64,000 nt of DNA, from NCBI GenBank assembly GCA_963716085.1, contig OY970288.1:2914001-2978000 (forward strand). Direction: 5' to 3'. Of the stretch, positions 9,204 through 17,663 are shown piece by piece. Both the position numbers and the translations under genes were made by a program. This DNA comes from Persicitalea sp963716085 (GTDB lineage: Bacteria > Bacteroidota > Bacteroidia > Cytophagales > Spirosomataceae). Under the pieces are notes generated by a model. The model ran no database searches and was not told the DNA's origin. It worked only from the letters and a program-made list of their open reading frames with translations. How positions within the stretch are numbered: position 1 is the first letter of the stretch; each line of letters starts with the position of its first letter.

Positions 9204-9239
9204 TGGCAAGGATAACTAAGTCGATCGAAGCACTAATCA

Positions 9240-9629
9240 CTAATCGTCCCGACGCTTGAAATCGCCACCATCCCGGGCGGGGCGGTCGCGGTCAAACCGC
9301 CGCTCGCCACCGCCATCACGACGCTGGTAGTTTCCGCCACCGCCAGAACGTCCACCGCCTCCCCCGGGCCGGAACCCGTCGGTGCGCTTGGTGTTCTGCG
9401 ATTCGTTCACGATCAGCTCGCGCCCCATGATCTCTTGGCCGTGCAGTTTTTCGATGGCTTCTTTGGCTTCGGCTTCGTTGGGCATTTCCACGAATCCAAA
9501 ACCCTTGCTTTGGCGCGTCATTTTGTCCATGATGACTTTGGCTGAAGTCACTTCGCCAAATTCCTCGAACGTCTCGCGCAAATCTTCTTCCTTCATTTTG
9601 AAAGGAAGGCTTCCTACATAAATATCCAT
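9240..9629 (-). CDS. RRM-domain RNA-binding protein, glycine/arginine-rich tail
   Basis: A 129-residue protein starting at 9629, where MDIYVGSLPF begins the RRM directly; an upstream ATG in frame would add an unrelated AT-rich segment. RNP2 (IYVGSL) and RNP1 (KGFGFVEM) are both present, so single-stranded RNA binding is expected. The last 45 residues are a low-complexity Gly/Arg/Asp tail resembling the tails of cyanobacterial and Bacteroidota cold-inducible RNA-binding proteins. The metallophosphoesterase gene ends 92 bp upstream on the same strand. That gap is AT-rich and has a possible promoter, so the gene may be expressed on its own. A role in RNA chaperoning or stress is inference. Confidence 0.9.
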   Translation of the reverse strand: MDIYVGSLPFKMKEEDLRETFEEFGEVTSAKVIMDKMTRQSKGFGFVEMPNEAEAKEAIEKLHGQEIMGRELIVNESQNTKRTDGFRPGGGGGRSGGGGNYQRRDGGGERRFDRDRPARDGGDFKRRDD

Positions 9630-9653
9630 TCTGTTATGATTTTTAATTTTTGT

Positions 9654-9681
9654 TAAAAGTACACTTTCTGGTGAATTCAAA
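9654..9681 (-). promoter_or_regulatory. possible Bacteroidota-type promoter of the RRM gene
   Basis: On the minus strand a TTTG (9678-9681) is followed after 16 bp by TACTTTTA (9654-9661), close to the TTTG / TAnnTTTG consensus. The spacer is somewhat short. The start codon lies 25 bp downstream. Confidence 0.3.
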
Positions 9682-9721
9682 ATACTTTTCCTCGGTGAAT
9701 CAGAAATATTTTTAAATAACA

Positions 9722-10231
9722 TCAGGAAATTGCTCCCCGCAGCCCCAATTCCACTACTTCCATGTCCCTGACTTTTCCGCTGTCGAGCGAAAATCGCAGC
9801 AACGTCCGCATTTTGTGAAAGCCTTCCCGGCCCGCCGCGCCGGGGTTGAGGTAGAGCATATTGGACAAAGCCGGGTCGCGCATGACGCGCAGAATGTGGG
9901 AGTGGCCGCAGACGAATATGTCGGGCGGCTCGCTTCGTAACTGCGGCTTTACCATTTTATTATAGCGCGGCGGGTAGCCACCGATGTGCGTGATCCAAAC
10001 CCGCAAACCTTCTATTTCGAATCGCTGGTCTTCGGGCGCAAGGCTGCGGACGGACTGCCCGTCGATATTGCCTGAGACGGCGCGAAGTGGCTTAAATTCT
10101 TGCAGCTTGTCGATGATTGTCGCGCTACCCACGTCCCCGGCGTGCCAGATTTCATCGCAATTTCTGTAATGCTCAAAAACGGCTTCATCCAGGAAGCCAT
10201 GAGTATCTGAAATGAGTCCGATTCTTTTCAT
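9722..10231 (-). CDS. YfcE/MJ0936-type metallophosphoesterase
   Basis: A 169-residue cytosolic phosphodiesterase of the calcineurin-like superfamily. All metal-binding blocks are visible in order: ISDTHG (residues 6-11), HAGDVG near 31, SGNID near 54, and CGHSH near 110, followed by LNPGAAG. Family members hydrolyse model phosphodiesters with Mn2+; the physiological substrate is not settled. Length is normal. It is transcribed away from fabH, with 140 bp between the two starts. Confidence 0.9.
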   Translation of the reverse strand: MKRIGLISDTHGFLDEAVFEHYRNCDEIWHAGDVGSATIIDKLQEFKPLRAVSGNIDGQSVRSLAPEDQRFEIEGLRVWITHIGGYPPRYNKMVKPQLRSEPPDIFVCGHSHILRVMRDPALSNMLYLNPGAAGREGFHKMRTLLRFSLDSGKVRDMEVVELGLRGAIS

Positions 10232-10234
10232 AAA

Positions 10235-10371
10235 TATTTAAGCATTCGGCAATCGGCTGTCAGCAATCGGCTTTTTTACTTTGTCCTTCATCACTGTTTT
10301 AACCAAAAATAACTTTGACACTTTGTGCCTTTGTGCCTTTGGAACTTTTAAACACTACACCTACAACCTCA
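10235..10371. repeat. divergent spacer with short tandem words
   Basis: The gap between the phosphoesterase and fabH holds a CAATCGGC word twice (around 10250-10273). It also holds an 8-bp tandem word, TTTGTGCC, around 10322-10338 that runs into a TTTGGAAC segment. A 20-base stretch at 10329-10348 recurs exactly at 15386-15405. Confidence 0.6.
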
Positions 10372-11430
10372 ATGAAACTAAACACAAAGATAGCCGGAAT
10401 CGGCCACTACGTACCTGAAAAGGTAGTCACCAATGACGACCTCGCCCAAATGATGGACACCAACGATGCCTGGATTCAGGAACGAACGGGCATCAGGGAA
10501 CGCCGTTACGCCAAAAAACACGAAGAAACCACCACCACAATGGCCGCTCGTGCCGCTGAAATTGCCATCGGGCGGGCGGGCATTTCTAAGGAAGATGTCG
10601 ATTTCATCGTATTCGCTACGCTCAGTCCCGACTACTACTTTCCCGGCTGCGGGGTGCTGCTGCAACGCGAACTGGGCATTACCAAAACTGAAATCGGAGC
10701 CCTAGACATCCGCAACCAGTGTTCGGGATTCATTTATGGCCTGTCGGTGGCCGACCAGTTTGTCAAGACGGGTATGTACAAGAATGTGCTGCTCGTCGGT
10801 TCCGAAATGCACTCGATGGGTCTGGAATTCGACACGCGGGGCCGAAACGTGACCGTCATCTTTGGGGACGGCGCCGGGGCGGTGATCCTGCAACCGACTG
10901 AGGAAGATGGGCAGGGCGTACTGACCACGCACCTGCATTCCGACGGTACCCACGCCGAGCAACTGGCGATGCTCAATCCGGGCAGCCACGGCGGCTATCA
11001 TTTGGGCAAGGAAAACTTCGGCTATCCCGACGAGGAATACGGCGAGATTTTTATTTATCCCGAGTTGCTCGAGCGCAAAAATGTCTACCCCAACATGGAG
11101 GGGCAACTAGTTTTCAAGAACGCCGTAGTAAAATTCCCCGAAGTAATTAAGGAAGCTTTGGACAAAACGGGGCTTCAGGCCAGCGATATCGACATGCTCA
11201 TTCCGCACCAGGCCAATCTGCGCATCAGCCAATTCGTGCAGCAAAAGCTAGGATTGCGTGACGACCAGGTTTGGAACAACATTCAAAAATACGGCAACAC
11301 CACCGCCGCCTCCATCCCTATTGCGCTCTGCGAAGCCTGGGAAGCCAAGAAAATTAAGAAGGGCGATCTGGTTTGCTTGGCGGCATTTGGCAGTGGTTTC
11401 ACCTGGGGGTCGGCCCTGATCAGGTGGTGA
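10372..11430 (+). CDS. fabH: 3-oxoacyl-ACP synthase III
   Basis: A 352-residue thiolase-fold condensing enzyme that starts fatty-acid synthesis by joining a short acyl-CoA to malonyl-ACP. The start at 10372 (MKLNTKIAGIGHYVP) fits the family N-terminus; an upstream in-frame ATG adds a repeat-derived segment. The catalytic triad is complete: Cys117 (RNQCSGF), His279 (IPHQANLR) and Asn309 (KYGNTTAA). It is somewhat longer than the E. coli enzyme and contains an insertion around residues 205-245. It is not beside plsX or rpmF, the common arrangement, so it may be a second KASIII copy. An olefin- or secondary-metabolism KASIII is possible but nothing nearby supports it. A strong terminator follows at once. 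Confidence 0.88.
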   Translation: MKLNTKIAGIGHYVPEKVVTNDDLAQMMDTNDAWIQERTGIRERRYAKKHEETTTTMAARAAEIAIGRAGISKEDVDFIVFATLSPDYYFPGCGVLLQRELGITKTEIGALDIRNQCSGFIYGLSVADQFVKTGMYKNVLLVGSEMHSMGLEFDTRGRNVTVIFGDGAGAVILQPTEEDGQGVLTTHLHSDGTHAEQLAMLNPGSHGGYHLGKENFGYPDEEYGEIFIYPELLERKNVYPNMEGQLVFKNAVVKFPEVIKEALDKTGLQASDIDMLIPHQANLRISQFVQQKLGLRDDQVWNNIQKYGNTTAASIPIALCEAWEAKKIKKGDLVCLAAFGSGFTWGSALIRW

Positions 11431-11448
11431 TCAGACCCGAATCTGATT

Positions 11449-11496
11449 AATAAAAGGATGAACGCTCGGCAGGAGATTTCATCCTTTTATTTTTTC
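11449..11496 (+). terminator. terminator of fabH
   Basis: A perfect 13-bp stem (11449-11461 with 11479-11491) encloses a 17-base loop and runs into six Ts at 11490-11495. Confidence 0.85.
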
Positions 11497-11702
11497 AGAA
11501 CTTTATATATAAAAAAATTATATAATAAAATTATTCCTATTTTTGGAAATCTGTAGGCTTTGCTTTGGTAAAACTAATCCAATAGTTTACTTTTATGAAA
11601 TTTTAACGTTCGCGCTTGCAACCTTTTAACCAATTTGCAGACCTTATAGAATAATCTCCACCCAATCCACTCAGCCACCTATTTCTAAATCTACTTAGCC
11701 CC

Positions 11703-14549
11703 TTGAAAAAACTCCTGCTTCCGCTCGTTTTGACCGTGCTTTCTGTGGCCGCCCAGGCCCAGTCCGGTCGTTTTACCATTAAGGGTACCGTCGTGGACAC
11801 GGCTGGTGCTGCGCTACCCGGCGCGACCGTCATGCTGCTGGCCCCAAAAGATTCGGCGCTTGTCAGCTACAACCGCTCCGATGAGGACGGAAGGCTTGAG
11901 TTCAAAAACGTCAAGCGCTCCTCGTACATCCTAAAAATTTCGTACGTGGGCTATATTCCCGAGGACATCGCCATCGAGCCGACGGATAATGAGGTGCAGG
12001 ACGTGGGGAACATCAAATTGAAGGTCCTTAATCAGGACCTTTACGAGGTGGTGATTAAAACCGCCCGCGCTCCGCTCAGCATCCGGGGCGATACGGTGGA
12101 ATATAACGCTTCCTCGTTCAAGGTGCCACCCGGTTCTACGGTCGAGGATTTGCTGCGCAAGCTGCCCGGTATGCAGGTCGAGCGCGACGGTACCATTCGG
12201 GCGCAGGGCCAGGAGGTGCAGCGCGTGACGGTGGACGGCAAACGATTTTTTGGCGGCGATGTGAAAATGGCAACCAAAAACCTGCCCGCCGAGGCCATAT
12301 CGAAGGTACAGGTCTTCGACGGCAAGTCGGAGCAGTCGCGGTTGACAGGGGTGGACGACGGAAAAAAAGAGAAAAATCTCAACCTCGAACTGAAAGACAG
12401 CCATAAGAAGGGCGGCTTTGGCAAAGCCACTGTGGGGGCAGGTACGGAAGAGCGGGTCGAAGCCAAAGTCAGCTATAACCGCTTCAATGACAAAAACCAG
12501 TTTGCGCTCGTGGGCATGGGCAACAATACCAACCAAACCGGCTTATCGTGGGACGACTACCAGGACTTCCGGGGCAGCCAGTCGTTCAACTGGGGCGACG
12601 ACGGCGATTTCGGCTTCAACAATGGTGACCGCTACATCGTCTTCGGCGACGACGAGGGGCTGACTGTTTCGCCGGGCGGCGGCGGGCGCGGCAACCTGGG
12701 CTTTACCGAAAACTGGGTCGGCGGGGCCAATTACAATTTTGACAATAAGAAAACGCAGTTCAGCTCCAACTACTACTTCAACCAAACGGACCGTATACAG
12801 GACGCCTTCAACCAAAGGGAAAGTATACTTAGCAACAACTCTTTCCGAAACGAGAACACAAACTTCAACGGCAACCTCAACGCCAACCACCGCGGGGGCG
12901 TCCGTCTGGAGCAGAAACTCGATTCGCTGAATACGCTGGTAATCATTAGCAATGCGCGGATTGGCAACGGAAGTTCGCGCTATTTGAGCGATCAGCAATT
13001 TTTCAGACTCGACCCGCAGAGCGGGTCGACGGACAGGGAAAGGCTCGCCACCCAGGCCGAAATCGACAACACCAGCCGCTTCAACTCTTTTGCGATGGGT
13101 AATACGGCACTGTTTCGCCATAAGTTCAAAAAGAAAGGCCGGAACTTCTCGGCCAGCTTGGGCTACAACATCAACAACTCCGACGGCGAGACAAACCAGG
13201 ACTCCCGCAATGAGTTTTTTATCAATAATTCGGACTCTTCGCGCGTCCTGAATATAAACCAAACCAACGAGACCAATAGTGTCCGAAACCAGTTCAAAGG
13301 TAGTTTACTTTACCTCGAACCCATCGGCAAGAAGTTCACTTGGGAAACCTTCTACAATTTCAGCCTGCGGCAGGACGAGGTCAACCGTGACGTGTTCGAC
13401 GTGGGTGCCGACAACGGTGCGTTCATCAGGAACAATAATCTGAGTCGCTACTATACCAACGACTTTACGTACCACCGGGTGGGTACCAGTCTTCGCTATG
13501 CTTACAAAGGCCTCAATATCATGATGGGCGGGGCCATGCTGGACTTTGATTTGGCCGGGCAGTTCGGGCAAGGCACCATCGACGCGCCCCGCACGCCCGT
13601 AAATCGGCACTTCACGCGCTTCACGCCCAATGCCAGCTTGCGCTACGACCTTAAGAACAACCGGTACCTCTACGGCGGCTACAGCATGAATGTCAACGAG
13701 CCCCCCATCAGCGATTTGCAGCCCATCGTGGACAACAGCAACCCGCTCTATATTCGGGAGGGAAACCCCAACCTGCTGCCTCAACAGAGCCAAAGCATCA
13801 ACGGGGGCTATAGCTATTTTAACCCCGGTAGTTTCACCCGCTTTTTCGCCAACCTTTATTATACCTACTACTCCAACCAGATCGTTTACAACCAGGTGAT
13901 CGACGAAAATCTCGTCACGCGGTCACGGCCCGAAAACATTTCGGGCGGCTCTAATTTGAGCTCTTACATCAATTATGGGTTCCCGATCGTGAAAACGAAG
14001 AGTGCCATATCGTTCAATACGTCCGTGAATTTTGGAAAGAATCTAATTTTCATCAATGAGGTCTTGAACGAAACCAACAGCGACCGCTACAACTTTGGCA
14101 CCGACTTCAACCTGACGCCCAGCGACAACTTTACTTTTTACCTCAATGCCGACTGGAGCGTCAGCAACACGCGCTACTCGGTAAACGAAACGCTGGATCA
14201 GCGATTTGTGAACAGCAGCTACAGCGCCGAGGTGAATACGAAATTTCCGGGGGAAGTTTACTTTTCCACTCGTTTCAACCTGAACACTTACAAAAACTCC
14301 CGGCTGGACTTTAACCCGATCCAACCCATCCTGAATCTGTCGGTGTATAAGATCATGCTGAAAAGCAAAAAGGGCGAAATCCGGCTCTCGGCTTACGACC
14401 TTTTCAACCAAAATCAGGGCATCAGTCAATCAGCTTTCCAAAATTTCGTCACGACCTCGCGGGTCACCACCCTGGCCCGCTATTTCATGCTTAGTTTCAC
14501 TTACAACATGCGCGGCGTGACCGGCACCGTGCGCAAACAGAGATATTAA
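11703..14549 (+). CDS. TonB-dependent-type outer-membrane beta-barrel protein (TTG start)
   Basis: A 948-residue exported protein. The start is a TTG: it gives a textbook signal peptide (MKKLLLPLVLTVLSVAAQAQ) and no ATG lies between it and that signal. Residues about 25-105 are a carboxypeptidase-regulatory-like beta-sandwich (IKGTVVDTAGAALPGATV). About 115-240 are a plug-like segment (STVEDLLRKLPGMQVERDG, VTVDGKRFFGGD). The remainder is a large beta-barrel rich in Asn, Tyr and Phe that ends in an aromatic-poor RKQRY tail. It belongs to the barrel family often called OMP_b-brl_3. The GLPGLI gene starts 6 bp downstream; this pairing is common in Bacteroidota. The ligand is unknown. Confidence 0.88.
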   Translation: MKKLLLPLVLTVLSVAAQAQSGRFTIKGTVVDTAGAALPGATVMLLAPKDSALVSYNRSDEDGRLEFKNVKRSSYILKISYVGYIPEDIAIEPTDNEVQDVGNIKLKVLNQDLYEVVIKTARAPLSIRGDTVEYNASSFKVPPGSTVEDLLRKLPGMQVERDGTIRAQGQEVQRVTVDGKRFFGGDVKMATKNLPAEAISKVQVFDGKSEQSRLTGVDDGKKEKNLNLELKDSHKKGGFGKATVGAGTEERVEAKVSYNRFNDKNQFALVGMGNNTNQTGLSWDDYQDFRGSQSFNWGDDGDFGFNNGDRYIVFGDDEGLTVSPGGGGRGNLGFTENWVGGANYNFDNKKTQFSSNYYFNQTDRIQDAFNQRESILSNNSFRNENTNFNGNLNANHRGGVRLEQKLDSLNTLVIISNARIGNGSSRYLSDQQFFRLDPQSGSTDRERLATQAEIDNTSRFNSFAMGNTALFRHKFKKKGRNFSASLGYNINNSDGETNQDSRNEFFINNSDSSRVLNINQTNETNSVRNQFKGSLLYLEPIGKKFTWETFYNFSLRQDEVNRDVFDVGADNGAFIRNNNLSRYYTNDFTYHRVGTSLRYAYKGLNIMMGGAMLDFDLAGQFGQGTIDAPRTPVNRHFTRFTPNASLRYDLKNNRYLYGGYSMNVNEPPISDLQPIVDNSNPLYIREGNPNLLPQQSQSINGGYSYFNPGSFTRFFANLYYTYYSNQIVYNQVIDENLVTRSRPENISGGSNLSSYINYGFPIVKTKSAISFNTSVNFGKNLIFINEVLNETNSDRYNFGTDFNLTPSDNFTFYLNADWSVSNTRYSVNETLDQRFVNSSYSAEVNTKFPGEVYFSTRFNLNTYKNSRLDFNPIQPILNLSVYKIMLKSKKGEIRLSAYDLFNQNQGISQSAFQNFVTTSRVTTLARYFMLSFTYNMRGVTGTVRKQRY

Positions 14550-14555
14550 AAAAGA

Positions 14556-15308
14556 ATGAAAATGAAACAGAAACTCACCATCCTTCTCCTGTTCCTGCTT
14601 ACCACCCCCGCCATGGCGCAGGATCTGTCGGGCGTCGTTTCTTACGAACAGGTCTACCACTGGACGAAAATTTACTCCCGCCTCGATTACATGAGCCAGG
14701 AAGAGAAAGACCGCATGAAGCTGACTTGGGGAAACGACGACGAGAGCAAAACCAAAATGACGCTCTTCTTTACCCCAGACAAAAGCAAATACACGTACGA
14801 CGAAAATCAAGAGGACGAAGATCGGCGGTACAGCTCGCGGCAAAGGGAATACTCGATTTATCGAAACTTCGAGGAGGAAACCAAGACCGAAATCATCGAG
14901 ATGTTGGGCAAAACCTACGTCATTGAGGACTCGCTAAAGGTACCCAAGTGGAAAGTAATGAACAAGATAAAAGAAGTGGCGGGGCAGCTCTGCATGTTGG
15001 CCGTGACGGAGGACACCATCAAAAAACAAAAAATCGAGGCATGGTTTGCCCACGACTTGCCCGTCCCGATGGGGCCCGGTCAGTACTATGGTTTGCCGGG
15101 ACTAATCATGGAGTTGGATGTCAACGAGGGAGATTTGGTTATCACGGCCAAAAAGGTTGAGATGAAATCCATCGATGAGGAAGTAAAGCTCCCCAAGAAG
15201 CTCAAAGGCAAGAACCTGAACAGCAAGGAGTACGACAATCTAATCTACACTCACATTCGCGACAGCATGACGGCCCGCCGGAATCCATACTGGTCGATGC
15301 CGTATTGA
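14556..15308 (+). CDS. GLPGLI family protein
   Basis: A 250-residue exported protein (signal MKMKQKLTILLLFLLTTPAMAQ). It carries the diagnostic motif in QYYGLPGLIMELDV near residue 180, followed by a beta-strand region reporting on lysine-rich segments. The family is widespread in Bacteroidota, also known as Porphyromonas-type, and has no assigned function. It lies 6 bp after the TonB-type barrel gene, and the two are almost certainly one operon, which suggests a shared envelope process. No lipobox is visible, so the product should be periplasmic. Confidence 0.92.
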   Translation: MKMKQKLTILLLFLLTTPAMAQDLSGVVSYEQVYHWTKIYSRLDYMSQEEKDRMKLTWGNDDESKTKMTLFFTPDKSKYTYDENQEDEDRRYSSRQREYSIYRNFEEETKTEIIEMLGKTYVIEDSLKVPKWKVMNKIKEVAGQLCMLAVTEDTIKKQKIEAWFAHDLPVPMGPGQYYGLPGLIMELDVNEGDLVITAKKVEMKSIDEEVKLPKKLKGKNLNSKEYDNLIYTHIRDSMTARRNPYWSMPY

Positions 15309-15611
15309 TTTCGGTCAACGGTCAATCGGGACGCCGAACCGGGTCAACGGTCAAAGAACGCAAAAATGGATTCACTATGAATCTACTTTGTGCCTTTGGA
15401 ACTTTGGAACTTTACTCATTTATGTCTCCCAACTTAATCCTCAAAACAAAATTTTCGAGTATTTTAGAAATTTATTCTGCTTTTTGGTTAAAGAAACACT
15501 AATTTCGCGGCTTGAACAAATAGCCAAATTCAATTAAGGCGTTGTCATAGAGTGCCGTAACCTAGTATTTTCGTAAACCTCAAACCAATTTCTATAAAAC
15601 TCACTAGTACC
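15309..15611. repeat. 303-bp gap with repeated words
   Basis: No gene is supportable here. A 13-base word (GGTCAACGGTCAA) occurs twice, at 15313-15325 and 15342-15354, and resembles the heptamers at 2.5 kb. At 15386-15405 a 20-base stretch is identical to one upstream of fabH and is extended by another TTTGGAAC copy. The last 130 bp are AT-rich and probably hold the ompA-like gene's promoter, though I could not place one. Confidence 0.5.
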
Positions 15612-16499
15612 ATGCAAAAGACCATCGTTGCCATTGCCATCATTTTCTCGCTCGGCTCCTGTGTCGCCAAGAAAAAAATGTTGGCCGTCCAGACTGAAAG
15701 GGATCAGATTCAACTCCAACTCGACAAAGTAAGAACCGACCTCAGCGATTGCGACGGCAAAGTCGCCAAGTTAAACGGTGACCTCCGCTCCGCGCAAACC
15801 GATCTCGACGGTAAAAATAATAAAGTGAAGGAGTTGCAAGATCAGTTGGACTTCATGAAGAAGAACAACAATGCGCTGCTCGACCGCATGTCCGACCTGT
15901 CGGTGATCAGCAAGGAAGGTGCCGAGAGTATCAAAAAGTCCATGGATGTGATGAACAATCAGGGCAACTACATTCGCGACCTGAACAGCAGCATTCAGCG
16001 CAAAGACTCTTTGAACATGGCGCTCGTGATGAACTTGAAGCGTTCTTTGGGCGACATCAGCGATGAGGACGTACAGATCGAAGTCAAGAAAGGCGTCGTG
16101 TATGTTTCGCTTTCCGACAAAATGCTCTTCAACTTCGGTAGCTTCGACCTGACGCCTCAGGCCGAAAACGTGTTGGGTAAAGTTGCCAAGATTTTGAACG
16201 ATTATAAGCAAATCGACATCCTGGTGGAGGGGCACACGGACAACGTGCCTTACCGCAGCGGCAACTTGCAGGACAACTGGGATCTGAGCGTGAAGCGTTC
16301 GACTTCCGTCGTTCGTACGTTGCAACAGAAGTACGGGGTAGACGGCAGCCGCATGATTGCCGGTGGCCGGGGCGAGTACCTGCCCAAGGTTGACAATGGC
16401 TCTAAGGAGAGCCGCAACCTGAACCGCCGCACTGAGATCATCATTACGCCGAAGCTGGATCAGTTCTTCAACCTGTACACGCCACAGGCGGGAAAATAA
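15612..16499 (+). CDS. OmpA family lipoprotein
   Basis: A 295-residue protein with a short lipoprotein signal (lipobox LGSCVAK, Cys17). Residues about 20-145 are a charged coiled coil (LQLDKVRTDLSDCD, DLDGKNNKVKELQDQLD). The C-terminal half is an OmpA-like peptidoglycan-binding domain with LFNFGSFDLTPQAENVL, ILVEGHTDNVPYRSG and NRRTEIIITP, the last carrying the conserved Asn-Arg-Arg. The protein likely anchors the outer membrane to peptidoglycan. It stands alone, with a bidirectional terminator 32 bp after its stop. Confidence 0.92.
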   Translation: MQKTIVAIAIIFSLGSCVAKKKMLAVQTERDQIQLQLDKVRTDLSDCDGKVAKLNGDLRSAQTDLDGKNNKVKELQDQLDFMKKNNNALLDRMSDLSVISKEGAESIKKSMDVMNNQGNYIRDLNSSIQRKDSLNMALVMNLKRSLGDISDEDVQIEVKKGVVYVSLSDKMLFNFGSFDLTPQAENVLGKVAKILNDYKQIDILVEGHTDNVPYRSGNLQDNWDLSVKRSTSVVRTLQQKYGVDGSRMIAGGRGEYLPKVDNGSKESRNLNRRTEIIITPKLDQFFNLYTPQAGK

Positions 16500-16531
16500 A
16501 TTGTGAGCTGATAACCAAGTTCTTACTTTAC

Positions 16532-16571
16532 AAAAAAGCGCCATCCGAAACGATCCGGATGGCGCTTTTTT
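16532..16571. terminator. bidirectional terminator
   Basis: A perfect 16-bp stem (16532-16547 with 16556-16571) has six As at one end and six Ts at the other. It serves the OmpA gene on the plus strand and the convergent phosphotriesterase-like gene on the minus strand. Confidence 0.92.
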
Positions 16572-16578
16572 GATAGTC

Positions 16579-17586
16579 TCAGCTTGCCCGAACCTTCAAG
16601 GCGAATGCCAGCGCAGGATTCTGGACGAGTAACCGGTCGAAATCAGGTTCTGTGAACCCCTTTTTCCGCAACAGTGGCCATACGTGAACAAAAATATTTG
16701 TGTAGCCGGCAAAATCGGCCATCGGATCACTTTCGCCGGGGCGGTACCAGCCCGCGTCGTGGGAGACGAGCACCTTCGATAGCAGGTTGTGCTTTTTCAG
16801 GAAGACGAGCGAATCAGCGTATTCCTCGAACTTTCCCCAGCCCATGCCGTCCAGGCTTACCCAAGCTCCCTGTTCGGCGGCTTCAATGTATGTACTTTTA
16901 TCGGTCTCTGCTTGCGCATGTACCCACACAAAGGCACTCGGGTGAACCCCCATTTCTTTCAACAGCTCGATCTCCTCGAAGGCGGGCAGGGCGGGACCCG
17001 TGTGGGAGCAGATGGTTAGCCCAGTGGCAAGGTGCGTCAAGGCAGCAGCGCGCACCAATTTCTGATGCAGCGCCGAGAGGCTGCCGCTGTCCACACCTAT
17101 TTTTATGAAGCCGGGCCGTATTTCGGTGCCATATATCCCGTCGTTGAATTCGCGAATCCAACGGGTGGCCAGTTGTTTGTCTGTTTCGGTGAGGGCCCAG
17201 GGAGGCAGGTACTTGTTGTTGACGGCACCGTAGTAGCCCGTGTTCGTTAAAATATTCAGGCCGGATTCCAGGGAGATATCCCGTAGTAACCTTACGTCGC
17301 GGCCCAAGAAATTCGGTGTACAATCCAATAGGGTTTCAACTCCGTTTTCTCTGGCAGCCCTCAGGTAAGGAATTACTTTTCTCTTGACTACTTCCCTGTC
17401 CCAGCGGTCGGCCGAAATTTTATCTGCCCCCACAAAGTCGACCATGATGTGTTCGTGAACCAGTGTTTTGCCCATCTCACTGGCCAGTATCCGACCTCGT
17501 ACGGTTACGACCCGTGGTTCCGGTGACCGCCGCCCTGTCAGGAGGGGCAGCGGTAAAGTGGTTTTTAAAAAGGTCCGTCGTTTCAT
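16579..17586 (-). CDS. Tat-exported phosphotriesterase-family hydrolase
   Basis: A 335-residue member of the phosphotriesterase-related amidohydrolase family, many of which are lactonases. The N-terminus MKRRTFLKT is a twin-arginine motif followed by a short hydrophobic stretch, so folded export is likely. Metal ligands visible are His44 and His46 (VHEHI), the bridging lysine in GFIKIGVDSG near 165, CSHTGPA near 200, VWVHAQAE near 225 and VSHDAGWY near 275. The gene is monocistronic: it faces the OmpA gene across a shared terminator and lies 78 bp from the fadD-like gene. Substrate is unknown. Confidence 0.87.
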   Translation of the reverse strand: MKRRTFLKTTLPLPLLTGRRSPEPRVVTVRGRILASEMGKTLVHEHIMVDFVGADKISADRWDREVVKRKVIPYLRAARENGVETLLDCTPNFLGRDVRLLRDISLESGLNILTNTGYYGAVNNKYLPPWALTETDKQLATRWIREFNDGIYGTEIRPGFIKIGVDSGSLSALHQKLVRAAALTHLATGLTICSHTGPALPAFEEIELLKEMGVHPSAFVWVHAQAETDKSTYIEAAEQGAWVSLDGMGWGKFEEYADSLVFLKKHNLLSKVLVSHDAGWYRPGESDPMADFAGYTNIFVHVWPLLRKKGFTEPDFDRLLVQNPALAFALKVRAS

Positions 17587-17663
17587 AGTTGCGCTTTAAA
17601 AGTCAAATTGGCACCGCTTGGATTTGGGGCAGCGGGCGTTTTGCCAGTGTAGTCTGGTGCTTT

